Shown here in pieces: positions 22,971-34,395 of a stretch of DNA of 64,000 nucleotides; the first letter of the stretch is position 1; every line of letters begins with the position of its first letter. The position numbers were made by a program, and so were the translations under genes. The DNA lies in the NCBI GenBank assembly GCA_028583685.1, contig JAMXIF010000077.1, positions 15,637,145 to 15,701,144 of the forward strand, written 5' to 3'. The notes below the pieces were generated by a model that saw only the letters and a program-made list of their open reading frames with translations, did no database searches and was not told the DNA's origin. The DNA is from Petaurus breviceps papuanus (taxonomy: Eukaryota > Chordata > Mammalia > Diprotodontia > Petauridae).

Positions 22971-23624
22971 TTGTGCATTCTTCCAGGTCTTCTTTTGTGT
23001 TGAATTCGGTTCCTGAAATTTCAGCTTTGTTGGATAAGTGGACTCCCCATCTCCCTCATGGTCACTTTCTGACACCAAAGAAAAGGAGTTAATGAAGGAC
23101 AGCAGAGGAGACAGAACTTGTTCCTTGGGGATGAAGAAAGATCTGAGAAAAGCAAGGCCTTTGGGGTTCCAAAACAGTGAGCAAAGAGAGGAAAGATGGC
23201 CTGACTCTTTTCCAACTAGTGGAGAAAGATCTTTCTCAGTATTTGTCCCTTTGTTTCTAATGGCTCCTTGGAAGCAGACAGCAGCTGGGAAGGCCTGCAG
23301 GCAGGGGTGATAAAACACTAAATAGTTTCCCTCTGCTGGGTAATACAACCTTCTTTATTCCTCATCCAGGAACATATTATGTACATAAGGCTCCTGTCTC
23401 TTGTCTAAATACCAGACAGCCCTGAGCAAGAAATACTGTTAGATTTACCCAGGGTTCCCTTAGAGCCAAGCAGCCCCTGAATCTGCACCACAGGGCCTCT
23501 TCCATCAGGGACTTAGCTGCTATTCCTACCTCTTGATGGTTTTCCAGGTAGCAGAAAGAGACCTGGGGGGAAATTAGTAGGTCTCCAAAAGAACCTCAGT
23601 TTGCATTATTTATAACCAAAGATA
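22971..23624. other. No gene or repeat recognised
   Basis: Single-copy-looking intron with overlapping open frames on both strands (up to 135 codons, 22941-23348), judged chance. Confidence 0.4.
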
Positions 23625-23820
23625 GTCAGTTAATGAGAATTTATTAAGTGCCTATGTACCAGGCACTGTATTAATTCTGAAGTCATAAAGAAAGCCCTCT
23701 CCTCCCCCACAAAGAAACACAAGGATTTCACAGCTAATGGAGGAGACAGCATACAAACAAATATGTACAAAGTGAAGAGGAGACTTGAGAAGTTGCCCAG
23801 GAAATGAGGTCAATATAAGA
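23625..23820 (-). mobile_element. L2 3' end
   Basis: TATTAAGTGCCTATGTACCAG and GGAGGAGACAGCATACAAAC are the complement of L2. Confidence 0.6.
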
Positions 23821-24089
23821 AAGACACTGAGTATAGAGGGCTTTCTCCAGGAGTTTAGCCACAAAAGGGAGAAGAGACATAAAATAATATCTGAAAAAGA
23901 GCTAACCAATGAATTTCCATAGGCCCAAAGAAAGTGGTGTACCATCTTCAAACCAGAACAGGACCAAAAAAATATCCCCCTCAAATTTAACACCAGCAAG
24001 AATGGTCATTACTGAGAGAAACTTCCTTAAAACAGTTTTCATCACAACATTTCTTAAGCTAATAATTGTCTAGGCAGTAGACAATTTTG

Positions 24090-24355
24090 TATTGAGGCAG
24101 TAAGGTGGCCAAGTGATTAGAATACTGTGCCTGGAATTAGGAAGACCTGAATTCAAATTTGACCTCAGATGATTACTAGCTGCATGACCTCGGGCAAATC
24201 ACCTAACCTCTCTCTGGCTGTTTCCTACACTGTAAAATGGAGACAGACCCAGCATCTACTCTGCAGGGCTGTTGTGAAGATCATATTAGATAATATTTGT
24301 AAAGTTCTTAGCCTATAAAATTCTTGGTACATAGTAGGTGTTTAATCAATACTTG
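24090..24355 (+). mobile_element. THER1/MIR-type SINE with L2-like tail
   Basis: AGGCAGTAAGGTGGCCAAGTG, CCTGAATTCAAATTTGACCTC and GGTACATAGTAGGTGTTTAAT. Confidence 0.8.
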
Positions 24356-24479
24356 CTTCCTTTCATCTACTCATACTGATACTTCCTTTCTATGAAGTCC
24401 TATTGGATGTATGTCTTCAATGTAAAGGAGTTTTGAATGTTAGTCTCCTCAGATTATTTCATGCCTGTTTGACCTACTC

Positions 24480-24645
24480 TCCAACCAGATTATAAGCAAT
24501 GAATCTTCAACTTTAAATGTAGGCCTATCTAGACCAATTCCTACCTAAACAGGAATTCTCTCTAGTACAGGGACCATGTTATCTATTTCTTTTCTGTCCC
24601 CTGTGGTGGGCAGTTCAGTATGTGCCATCATGGGTGAATAAATTG
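24480..24645 (+). mobile_element. L2 3' end
   Basis: CTCTAGTACAGGGACCATGTT and CTTTTCTGTCCCCTGTGG. Confidence 0.5.
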
Positions 24646-24844
24646 GGTGGTTAATAGATTAACAATGCTGGTCTTCCTGATATTCTTAATGATAGGACCA
24701 ATGATATGAATCTGCATGATAGGACTAATTCTTATTACAAAGACAATCTGTGTTCTTGGTCTCTCGTCAACAATGTCAATAGAGAGTGGAGATCTGAATA
24801 ACATGGTTGACACAAAAAATGGATATGTGGAAACAAATAGAATT

Positions 24845-24980
24845 TTGATAAGAACATTGAATTTAGAGTCAGAAGCTCTTGGTTCAAGAGCTGCCACTTT
24901 AACTGCGTAACCTTTCTCATTTAGGAAATGAGGGAACTTATAGGGTTTATTATCTCTCCAAATCTATGATCTCAAGATCT
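24845..24980 (+). mobile_element. MIR3-type fragment
   Basis: AGTCAGAAGCTCTTGGTTCA and AACCTTTCTCATTTAGGAAATG. Confidence 0.4.
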
Positions 24981-25394
24981 TGGTAATCATGGGTTCTCTG
25001 TTGTCCCATCTATGCTCACACCCTTTGACTATCCTATAAGATGCTATTTTTAAAAAAGGAGTGTTGTGTTTTTCCCAAGCACTGGTCATTCCCTTACCCA
25101 GTGATTTCCATGAATGTTGAGATGTTTTCCATGCATTCATGGTCTATCTGTCACACAGTCATTACTCAATGGAGCACATCAGCAGTCATGAAGAGGGGGA
25201 GGGAGAGTGTGGGTAGAGTAAAGCGGGATCTTTGTCCTTAACCTTTAATCAGCCATTTTATTAAAGATATTTATTTATATGATGATCTAACCTTTGGCAA
25301 CTCAGTTCCAAAACCAGCTAGTGAATTGTGGGAAAATAAAACTCATGTTGAGGTTGTCTCTTTTGGAAATATAGACATGGTTTTATGAATTTAT

Positions 25395-25520
25395 GGAACT
25401 GAAGAACTGGAAAGGATTTGAAAGATTATCTAGTCTAACTTCTTAATTTTATGGACCAAAAGAGGGGAGTTTGCCAAGAGTCACACAGGTAGCTAGTGAC
25501 GTATATCAGCCACTATTTTT
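25395..25520 (-). mobile_element. MIR3-type SINE, first of three
   Basis: AACTGGAAAGGATTTGAAAG, ATTATCTAGTCTAACTTC and AGTCACACAGGTAGCTAGTG. Confidence 0.65.
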
Positions 25521-25544
25521 TACGTCCCAAGTTTAGATCGTGTC

Positions 25545-25712
25545 ATAGACCAAGAGCCGGCATGGATCTTAGAGGAAGTCTGATACAACTCCCTTGCTCT
25601 ATTTTTCAGATGAAGAAACCAAGGCCCAAAGAGATTAAATGACCTGCTCAATGTCACACAGGTAATAAGTGGCAATATCCAAGCTCAGTACTCTTCCCGC
25701 GGTGCCTTATTT
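25545..25712 (-). mobile_element. MIR3-type SINE, second of three
   Basis: GGATCTTAGAGGAAGTCTGA, CAGATGAAGAAACCAAGGCCC and CAATGTCACACAGGTAATAA. Confidence 0.7.
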
Positions 25713-25794
25713 GAGAATGAAGATTTGAATACCGCAAGTTGACAGATCAATAGTCACAAAATCATACCATATTCAAGAATGTGGGATCATGTTC

Positions 25795-25960
25795 TTGGAA
25801 TGCATGGGTTATCCAGTCCAACATCCTCATTTTACAAAGTAACTGAGGCCCAAAGAGGTGAGACAATTTGTCCAAGGTGATGCTGGAAATTTATGGCAGA
25901 CCCAGATGTTGCCGCCAAGTCCTCTTGATTTTTAACTCAGCATTCTTTCAACAATGGAGT
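25795..25960 (-). mobile_element. MIR3-type SINE, third of three
   Basis: TTATCCAGTCCAACATCCTC, AAGTAACTGAGGCCCAAAGA and CCAAGTCCTCTTGATTTTTA. Confidence 0.65.
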
Positions 25961-26020
25961 GACAACCCAACAGAAAAAAAGGCTTTTATGGGCCCATCTT
26001 CTTTAAAAAAAAATAAGATA

Positions 26021-26167
26021 GGGGCGGCCAGGTAGCACAGCGAGTAAGAGCACTGGCTCCAGTGTCGGGATGACCTGGAGATCGAATCCCGGGCTCAGAT
26101 ACTCAGCACCACACCCAGAAATAACTGGTTGTGTAACCTTGAGCAAGTTACTTAACCCCGATTGCTT
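26021..26167 (+). mobile_element. Young tRNA-type SINE (WSINE1-related subfamily) with perfect target duplication
   Basis: The head GGGGCGGCCAGGTAGCACAG holds an A-box-like TAGCACAGCGAG (26033-26044) and a near-consensus B box GATCGAATCC (26080-26089). A perfect 14-bp target duplication AAAAAAAAATAAGA flanks it (26005-26018 and 26168-26181). It shares diagnostic differences from WSINE1 with the copy at 42722-42873. Confidence 0.85.
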
Positions 26168-26494
26168 AAAAAAAAATAAGACAAACAGTATAAATTGTGA
26201 ATCAATCACAGCCTTCTTGAATTGAAAGTTCCTAGCCAGGTAATTCAAAACTCATTTTAAGCTCATTTTTTCTCAAAAGTTGTATAAATTTGAAATCTGG
26301 TTGCTCATGAAGAATTCTGTAAAAGCTTGACTTCTCCAACTCAATATTAACAGGAGGAAAACAAACAAATTTAACAGGGGATTGGTAATAATCTTGTTGT
26401 TACCTTTGTCCTTTCATTGATCATTAGGACTGGTCTGACTACTCAGCTAAGGGTCTAAGTTCAGGTAAGTTCAAAGTCAAAGGGAATCTAAAAA

Positions 26495-26650
26495 TAATCG
26501 ATTTTGCCATCTCTCATTCAAGTAATGAGAAAACTGAGCCCAAGAGAGTTTAAGGAAATTACCCAAAGTCACACAGAGATTAACCCGGATTGAAACCCCA
26601 GGTATTGTGACCCCCAATCCAGTGTCTGTCCCCCTACACTTAGATGCCTC
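26495..26650 (-). mobile_element. MIR-type SINE
   Basis: AATGAGAAAACTGAGCCCAAG, ACCCAAAGTCACACAGAGAT and TGAAACCCCAGG. Confidence 0.65.
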
Positions 26651-26990
26651 TTCCTTCTCTCATTGTTCCTTTATTTGCAATCAAAAAAAGGCAAAAATTT
26701 CCCAAAAAGTACACATTCAAGAATAAAAAAATAGTTAAATCTACCCAACCCCTCTTCTATGCCCCACAAACAGACCTTCCAAGACCCCTATGTGCAGCAT
26801 AAGATAGTTAATGCCTCCACTCCTAGAAATGCCCTTCTGAGTCACCCTTGAGACTGCCTCCTTTCCTAGGTCCTCCAAACACTATAGGAGTTGATGAGGC
26901 AGTCATTCATTACATCTGAGAAATATATTCTTCAGAAATTGTGTGTATTTTGTCTAAGGAGCTTCTTAAGCTAGAGATTTAATAATCCTG
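26651..26990. other. No feature seen
   Basis: Intronic sequence with poly-A scraps only. Confidence 0.35.
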
Positions 26991-26995
26991 TTTTA

Positions 26996-27155
26996 TTTTT
27001 TTTTTTGCTTTTTTTGGGGAGGGAATGGGAGTTAAGTGACTTGCCCAAGGTCACATGGCTAGTTTTTGTGTTAAATGTCTCAGGATGGATTTGAACTCAG
27101 GTCCTCCTGACTCCTGGACTGGTGCTCTATTCACTGCACCACCTAGCCGCCCCCA
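26996..27155 (-). mobile_element. WSINE1-like SINE
   Basis: Poly-T, GTTAAGTGACTTGCCCAAGG, TTTGAACTCAGGTCCTCCTG and CACCACCTAGCCGCCCC on the plus strand. Confidence 0.85.
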
Positions 27156-27839
27156 AGATTTGACAATATTCAATTAAATGCAGACTAACATTTGTGTTTT
27201 GCAAAAGTAAATTACAAATACATTGTCTTGATCCTTAAGAGATTGGTGAAAAACAGAACAAATGAAAAAAAAAAAGATCTGTAGATCCCAGGTGGAAGAA
27301 AAGGTCTATGGTGAGTGTGAATGAGAAATATGGTAGGTGATGGAGGAGAAAGCGCTTTATGGTGAAAGAAAAAAAACTTGAAGTGATATGTTAAGAACAG
27401 AAAAACTGATCTTTTCTGAGCTGAAGCTAGGACATTCCCAAGTGGATCTGATGCTTAATGACTTCCAATCACTTTTTTTGTATCTGCAAATATTGCCAAA
27501 CCAAGCATGAATATACTATCACACATCAGTGGTGTTGTAGGCAAGGAAAAGTCATATACATATTCAACATCGGTTTAAGTTCCATTTGCTCAAGGTTATA
27601 TTCTCAAGACTCCTACCAGTTCAGACTTGCCCTCTGACTTCAAACATGTAACAGTTTGCTATTCAAACAAACTTGAGTTAGCAATAGCCATACAAACATT
27701 TGCTGACACTGTTCCACAAACTATATTTGAAGTGTGCTCTATATAAAAACTATACTTTTTCCCAGAAATTAACCTTAAGGAAAGGACAGCAGATCAATTC
27801 CAGAAAATTACATAAGAATCTTGGACATCTCAAGGTCTT

Positions 27840-30160
27840 TTGGGATATGGCTACTGCTTAGGATGTGTTTCTTGTAAAATACATCTGAGGGTAATTGTCC
27901 AGGAAAGGATGGTAGCCCAACTGTTCCATTGTGGGCTTGCCTTGCCTAGACAATTATGAAGCTCATTTAAGGTAACCTGAAGAGGGAAGCCATAGATAAT
28001 CTGACTTTTCTGCGTGCCCATTTCTTCAAGGACATAATGTTTTTGACTGAGCCTCACATCAGTGAGCTGGTGTCTGGTAAATAAATTATCAAAAAAAGAG
28101 ATTGGTGGCCCTATGGCTATAATACATACTGGTAGGAATTTCAGAAGCTATTTCACCTCCTTGGATGCAAGGGAATGTAAACAACAGTTGAGGTTTAATT
28201 GGCGGAAAGCTTGACAAAATTGTAGGCATCCTATTACATTGGAGAGTTGGAAGGAAAAAAACCTCTTACCAGTATAAGTTTCAAAAGGAAAGAGCACAAT
28301 AGGAAGGATCAGTTCTTTAACGTGTAAACTTTGTAAAAGAGAATCTACTAAGTCAGTGAGATCAATATAAGAGGCACATAATGCATAACATAATGACATT
28401 AAATGACTGTGAGTGCAACTAAACTCCACTGTGCTTTGTATCAGTTACCAGTTGACTGTTAGTGCAAGATTTGTGGTCAACTTAGACTGTTCCTTATGAA
28501 GCAACCACTTCACACATGCAGTGCAACAACCCATTGTTGATGAACTTGACTCTGATCTTCAATTGGGGTACTTTAGAATTGGCTATGTTTTGCTGTGATA
28601 GACTATTCATCATATAGGATAAGCTTAATCCCCCACAACAGGGCTAAGACCTTCTCTCCATGGGAGACAGGTCTACCTGTGTTCATGGGGCAGATTTCAA
28701 AAGTGAGGAAATGAGACAGAACTCGTAAACAATTCCCATACCTTGCTCAGAATTCCTGACTTTTGAGGACATATATATTAGAGGAACAAGTCTTAGTTGA
28801 AGAGAAAATAAAACTTGTTGTAAATCACCCATCTGGGATTAAACGAAAGATTTGTATGGCTATCCTAGAGCCCATCTGATTGCATGTTCATAAGATGGAT
28901 TGTGTCCTTAAAAAGGAAGAATGCTAGGCTAGTGACGGTCTCTATGAGTATGGAAGAGTATTTCAATGGTTTTTTTTTATCCCAAACTTGTTTAAAATAA
29001 TGTTGAGAGTTTCTGACAGCATGACTAAAATATTTCCTAATATTTATTCTGAGCTTGTCTCCATAGTTTCATCATGTGTGGCTGCATTTCAGGTTAACCA
29101 TTTTCACTGGCCAACTATTATCATAGGATGTCTCATATCATATAGAATTCTTGATTCAAGTGAAAGAAAAGGTTTGGAAAAAAACATAGATTTTTCAGTT
29201 GCATTCTCCACCTTTGGTTAGACTTCCAACCATCTCAAGAGTACGAGCTATTTTTTCCCAGTATTTGATTCATCCACTGACTATTAAATTAAGTTTAATT
29301 AGATGGTCCATAAAGGAAGGGGTACACACTCCAGTGCTCCAATGAGTAGATTGTTTTGTTCCAAGTTTGACTTCAAATTTTTTTCTCTAATATCAGACCC
29401 CACATCCTTTAACATTAAATAACCCCTACTTCCTGAGAGTCTTGAGAGAATAGGTTGAAGAGGGAACATGAACAATTAAATTTGCAAAATTGACCTAAGT
29501 GTCTCTTACAGAATCTGCAAATGCATTAGCTAGAGTCCTTTCATCAATGAATCCTTGCTTTGCCAGAATTATGAGTTATTTTTGAGTTGAGAAATGCTGT
29601 TTTGTGAAGATCAAATAGCTGGGTTTAAATTATGGGGAAAATCTCGCCAGATTCCAGAGATGTCTTTGGACACAAGTGTTACTAACTTGCAGGTTCCTCC
29701 CAACAGTGAGGTTATCCTTGTCACAAATACATATTTCATTACAATCATCCCTGAGAATCATCTAATAATTGCAAGTTTACTGTTTATGTCATATCCTTTA
29801 AGATTATTAACTCAATTAGTCGAGGGGTATGTCACTTCTCAAATTTCATCCAAGTTTTTTTTCCCTCTCTCAATTTGTTTCAATTTGCATCGTGTAGGTA
29901 TAAGGTGATCTACCTGCCAAAGAGAGGAATTACATACATATCTGAGAATTATCTTCAATATGAATTTTTGCTCAGTGGTTTTTAAAAATACGGATATTAC
30001 ATTGTTGCTATTATATAGCATTCCAGAAGGCATAATGGGCCATTGACTTGTTCTATTCTAATGAACAGGAAAGTTTGGGGTCCCTAACTTCCTCACTAAC
30101 CTCATGTGCTCGGTCATAGGAGGTCATGTAATATTATACAGTCACTATGAAGAGGGATCA
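27840..30160 (-). mobile_element. Unclassified retroelement-like remains (possibly an old endogenous retrovirus interior)
   Basis: A stretch of about 2.3 kb has several short coding-like segments in minus orientation, little similarity to the LINEs and SINEs around it, and an internal segment (29067-29212) that recurs at 31203-31345. It is decayed, with many breaks. No LTRs were matched at its ends, so the family is unknown and the retroviral call is tentative. Confidence 0.3.
29067..29212. repeat. Copy A of a ~145-bp direct repeat
   Basis: TTTCATCATGTGTGGCTGCA to the AAAAGGTTTGGAAAAA block is matched at roughly four positions in five by 31203-31345, in the same orientation. Confidence 0.8.
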
Positions 30161-30361
30161 CTGTATTCTGCCATAAAATACTTGACTAGTCAGACTACTG
30201 CAGTATTCCTTTGCTATATGACCCATGTCCCAGTATACAGCCAATTGATGGTTACTTATTTGATGACTTAAAGTTTTATCCTGAAGAAATACAAGTTGGG
30301 TCATGGTGAGATTACTGTGGCACAGAAAGAAAAAAAAATTCAATAAATCCAGTTCCTCCTT

Positions 30362-30516
30362 GCTCATTTTTTTTTGCTTTTTGGGTGGCAATTGGGGTTA
30401 AGTGACTTGCCCAAGGTCACACAGCTAGCTTTTGTTTTGTCTGAGGCTGGATTTGAATTCAGGTCCTCCTGACTCCAGGACCAGTGCTCTACTCACTGAG
30501 TCGCCAAGCCTCCCCC
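30362..30516 (-). mobile_element. WSINE1-like SINE
   Basis: TTTTTGCTTTTTGGGTGG, GTTAAGTGACTTGCCCAAGG and GAATTCAGGTCCTCCTGACT. Confidence 0.85.
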
Positions 30517-30990
30517 CTCCTTGCTTATTTGCAACAAGCACTAGGTCTTGAGATCTCTTATGTGAGGACTTATTTATATGGAAATGGGGAGTGGTGGATG
30601 ATGCCAAGTAAGGATGATTGCATAAGGCCTGGGTAAGGATTTTTGGCTTGGTGGGATCAAATGACTGACATGATAGGTTATAAGATAATTAGTTGTGATA
30701 TGGATCCTACTATGCCAGTAGTTGGCCTGGGATGGGATGAGTGGGGGACCCTACAGTTTCTGACCGGAGAATTAAGCACCCTTGTCTTAGGTCCTCAGAA
30801 AAGATAATTAAGTAAAGAAAAAAATTCTAGATGAGTAACCAATTATCTCTAGCCTCCAAGGACCAGACTAGAAAAAAATGGAGCTAATATATGTTATATG
30901 TTTGGTAAATGTTAAAGCACTAGGAAGAGCGTATCAAAAATCTTAGTGCAGCTTTAACCTACTAGAGATCTTACAGCATTTTATAAAAGC
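30517..30990. other. No feature recognised
   Basis: It may belong to the same unclassified element as 27840-30160, but I see no motif that decides it. Confidence 0.3.
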
Positions 30991-30991
30991 A

Positions 30992-31150
30992 AGGGGGCAG
31001 CTAGGTGGCGGAGTAAAGAGAGCATCGGCCCTAAAGTCAGGTGGAGCTGAGTTCAAATCTGGCCTCAGATACCTGACACTTAACTACATGTGTGACCATT
31101 GGTAAGTCACTTAACCCCAATTGCCTTGCCTTCCCCCCTCCAAAAAAATT
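30992..31150 (+). mobile_element. WSINE1-like SINE
   Basis: GGGGGCAGCTAGGTGGCGGA, GAGTTCAAATCTGGCCTCAG and AAGTCACTTAACCCCAATTG, then an A-rich tail. Confidence 0.85.
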
Positions 31151-31202
31151 TAAACATTTTAAAGCAGTTTAAAAACCATTTTTTAAATTCCTGTCTGCAT
31201 CA

Positions 31203-31345
31203 TTTCATCATGTGTGGCTGTATTTCAGGTTAACCATTGCCACTGGCCAAGAATTACCATAGGATGTGTTTTGTATCCTGTAGAATTCTCAATTCAATTA
31301 GAAGAAAAGGTTTGGAAAAAACCTAGATTTATCAGTTGCATTCCA
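31203..31345. repeat. Copy B of the ~145-bp direct repeat
   Basis: Matches 29067-29212 in the same orientation, about 2.1 kb away, with two WSINE1 copies inserted between. Confidence 0.8.
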
Positions 31346-31479
31346 TATTTTGACATGCTATATGAATGTTAACTATTATTATATGGCAACATCCCCCCCA
31401 CCCCAACCTCCAAAAACAAAGCAAAACAAAACAAATAACAACACAAGATTTCTACAAATGAGGAACAGTGTCCATAAAG

Positions 31480-32180
31480 GACATAACTTTGTTGGACTCT
31501 CCCCTGGTCAGACCACATCAACAGTGGTGCCTTTCATTCTCAGTGCCACATATTAAGCAGGATAATAATTAGCTGGAAAGCAACTGAGATGGTTTATCCA
31601 AAGGAGGGCACACAGAGTAGTGAAGGACTTGGGAACCATTTATTTATCATTGGAGATTTATTTATTGTTGTTGTTCAATTGTTCAGTCATGTCCAACTCT
31701 TTGTGACCCTGTGGGCCATACTGTTCATGGGGTTTTCTTGGCAAAGAAATTGAAGTGGTTTGCCATTTCCTTCTCCAGTGGATTAAGTCAAGCAGAGGTT
31801 TAGTGACTTTCCTAGGGTCATATAACTACTACTGTCAGAGGTTAGATTTGAACTCAGGTCTTCCTGACTGGTCCCAGTGCTCTATGCACAAAGATGTTGC
31901 CTAGGTGCTTCCTAGATTTATTTGCTTGGTTCTAAAGGGCAGAATCAAGCGCAGTTGGAAGAAGTTGGAAAGAGTCAAATTTGCTATTGATGTAAGGAAA
32001 ACTTCCTACAATAACAGTGATTCAAAAGTGGAGTGCTGTTTAGAGGTGGTACTCTCAAAGTCTTTAAGCAAAGGCAAGATGGATGTCCACTTGCCAGGTG
32101 TGTTGTTCAAAGAATCCTTTTTCAGGCATGAGTTGAATTAAATGGCCCCTGGTGTCCCTTCCAACTCTGAGATTCTGCCA
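31480..32180 (+). mobile_element. CR1/L3 LINE 3' end, split by a MAR1 SINE
   Basis: TGGTCAGACCACATCAACAG, AGTGCCACATATTAAGCAGG and GGAACCATTTA lie left of the SINE. GAAAACTTCCTACAATAACAG and GAATTAAATGGCCCCTGGTG (the CR1 terminus) lie right of it. Confidence 0.8.
31660..31910 (-). mobile_element. MAR1-type SINE inserted in CR1
   Basis: GTTCAGTCATGTCCAACTCT, GTTCATGGGGTTTTCTTGGC and GAACTCAGGTCTTCCTGACT. The BovB-like tail is at the left end. Confidence 0.85.
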
Positions 32181-32194
32181 TTTTTCTGAATCTG

Positions 32195-32400
32195 TTAGTC
32201 AATAAACATTTATTAAGTAACTACCTTGTTCCAGGCACTGGGAGTCCAAAAGACAGAAGATAGTCTGCTTTCAAGCAGTTCCTAGTGCAAATGACTATGT
32301 ACAACCAAGCTATAGATAGGATAAATGGAAGCTGATAGCAGAAGGAAGTCACTAGCATGAAGACTTTAGCATTATTTTGCACTAAAATACAATGGATACA
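32195..32400 (-). mobile_element. L2 3' end
   Basis: AATAAACATTTATTAAGTAAC, CCAGGCACTGGGAGTCC and AAGCTATAGATAGGATAAAT. Confidence 0.65.
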
Positions 32401-33570
32401 AATCTTGTGAACCTTCCAACTGGGATATATAACTGCAGGTGACAAAATTCAGCTCATTGTTCATGTAATATGACTGGAATGTGGAGACCCTGAGAAAAAG
32501 GAACCTGAAAGCATTACAGTATAATGGGAATTACTCTGAATTTAGGTTTAGAAGACTTAGGCTTTAGTCTTGGCCTAGACACATGAGGTTCCTCTTAGAC
32601 CTGAGAGAATGTGTATAAAAGCACTCTGCCATCCTTAAAATTTTATGTAAAGATTGGCATTATTTTAAAAAATGTAACCCTTTTGTGATTGATTATTTTC
32701 ATCAGTGTGAGTAATCTCTCCACTGATTCAGATTGCAACCCTTTTATGACTTAAATGGAGTCTAAGGGTTTCTATAGTAAAAAATATACTATCACCTTGA
32801 AGCCAAACTGAGGATGAACCTCTCTGACATTAGACAGACAGATCCTTAGCCTGCAAATAAACAGTTCTTGACCAGGTCTGTGGGCAAAGCCTTTCAAGTT
32901 TGTTAGGATTTAGTAGAGTTCATCCTACTAGCTTCTCTGTGAAAAATAAACCGAACTTAAAAAAATTAAAGCACAGCCTATTCCTTCTTCCTCATTCCCA
33001 TCTCCTTTCTTATTTTACCCACAGTTGCCAACTAAAACTAATGCTGTTGCTGTTTTCTTGTCAATTTTTCTTCAAGATCCTGTTTTCTGACCTTGGAATC
33101 ATTTTGGTTCCTTCCACTGGATTTCTTCTAAATTTCAAGTTTTCCTTTTCTCTCTCAAGAAGAAGAGGCTTTCTACTAGATATTCCTCCCTGTGGCTTCC
33201 AACAACCATGAACGACTCCCTGGAGTCATCCCTGGACATGGATTTTCTAGCTACTCCTTTAATCAGTTTAATGACTAGTGAATATTTAAACAGGAGAAAC
33301 ATAAATATAGCCCAGTTTATCTTGGTTAAGTGGTTCCATCCTGACCAAGAACTTCTGAAGTAGGTTGAAGGTCAGCCTCCACAGGCTCCCTGAACTCTTC
33401 TTAAAACTAGCCCTCCCTCATCCCTTCAAACGGCAGAGTACCCTGTTTCAGCTTGCTACTATTCTCCACGTTGCCCAAGATACAATCTCTCTCCTACTTG
33501 TCTTTTGTCTATCCTCCCCATTTCCAATATTCAAAGACCTGTGATTTATGTTTTCTTCAAAATGAGACCA
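32401..33570. other. No gene recognised
   Basis: AT-rich to pyrimidine-rich intron. A weak MIR-like trace sits near 32500-32600. Confidence 0.35.
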
Positions 33571-33575
33571 AGAGA

Positions 33576-33636
33576 ATTCATTCATTCATTCATTCATTCA
33601 TTCATTCATTCATTCATTCATCCATCCATTCATTCA

Positions 33637-33692
<56 letters not shown>

Positions 33693-33717
33693 GTATGTAT
33701 GTATACACACATATATC
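33576..33717. repeat. Compound microsatellite (TTCA)n(CT)n(GTAT)n
   Basis: TTCA units run to 33642, CT units to 33688, then GTAT units and a CACATATAT end. Open frames here are repeat artefacts (IHSF and SLSL runs). Confidence 0.95.
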
Positions 33718-33819
33718 CCCCCCCTTCCTATCTTCACTGCCCCCACCTTGGTCCAGACTCTACTCACCTCACTCTGTCTCCCAGTTTCCTGACTATTCCC
33801 CTTCAAAGCCAAAACTAAA

Positions 33820-34395
33820 TTAATCTCTCTAAATCACCTCTCTGATCTTGTTTCTTTAAATTAAAACCTTCCATGGCTACCATTGTCTACAAGAAAAAGG
33901 ACAAACTACTTGACTTGGCATTAAAGAATCTCTCCTCTCTGGACTTTACCCATTCCCCGCCCCCTGTCCATTAAATTCCTTTCCAACCTCACCTTCCATC
34001 ACTCCCTGTTCATAAGATTTCAATAACCCAGTCTGAATCAAATCATATATTTACTCTCTCCCCATAATTCTCATGTTACTCTCTTGCCTCCTCACTTGGA
34101 ATGTTGTCCTAATCTTTTCCATTTACTTGAATATGACCCATCCCTTAAAGTCCCTTCAAGGTCTACCTCCTCAGAGATGCCTCCCTTGACCAAGCCCTTG
34201 GACCTTTCATAGCACTTTGTTTCAGCAATTTTCCAAAGCACTCATCACTTAATGTGTATTATCATTATCTATGTATTTTAATCCACAGTGAGATCAGAGT
34301 TTCTGTCAAATCTAAACTTTATGTCTTCCTATGCACCCAGTATACCACTCCTCCACACAGTAGGGACTTAATTGATAGATGTTTCTTGAATGTTA
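33820..34395 (+). mobile_element. L2 LINE, long 3' end
   Basis: The L2 order is clear: CTTCCATGGCTACCATTGTC, TGGCATTAAAGAATCTC, CTTGGAATGTTGTCCTAA, CCTCCTCAGAGATGCCTCCC, CATAGCACTTTGTTTCAG and TAGGGACTTAATTGATAGAT. Confidence 0.85.

Noticed and set aside
22941-23348. Overlapping frames on both strands (135 and 90 codons)
   Set aside because: Both strands open over the same bases with no homology suggests chance in a GC-moderate stretch.
25395-25960. CRISPR-like spaced repeats
   Set aside because: Spaced similar blocks are diverged SINEs in a vertebrate genome.
26021-26167. Possible tRNA gene from A and B boxes
   Set aside because: No anticodon arm or cloverleaf; it is a tRNA-derived SINE.
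33453-33818. Repetitive proteins with IHSF and SLSL runs
   Set aside because: Translation of (TTCA)n and (CT)n microsatellites.
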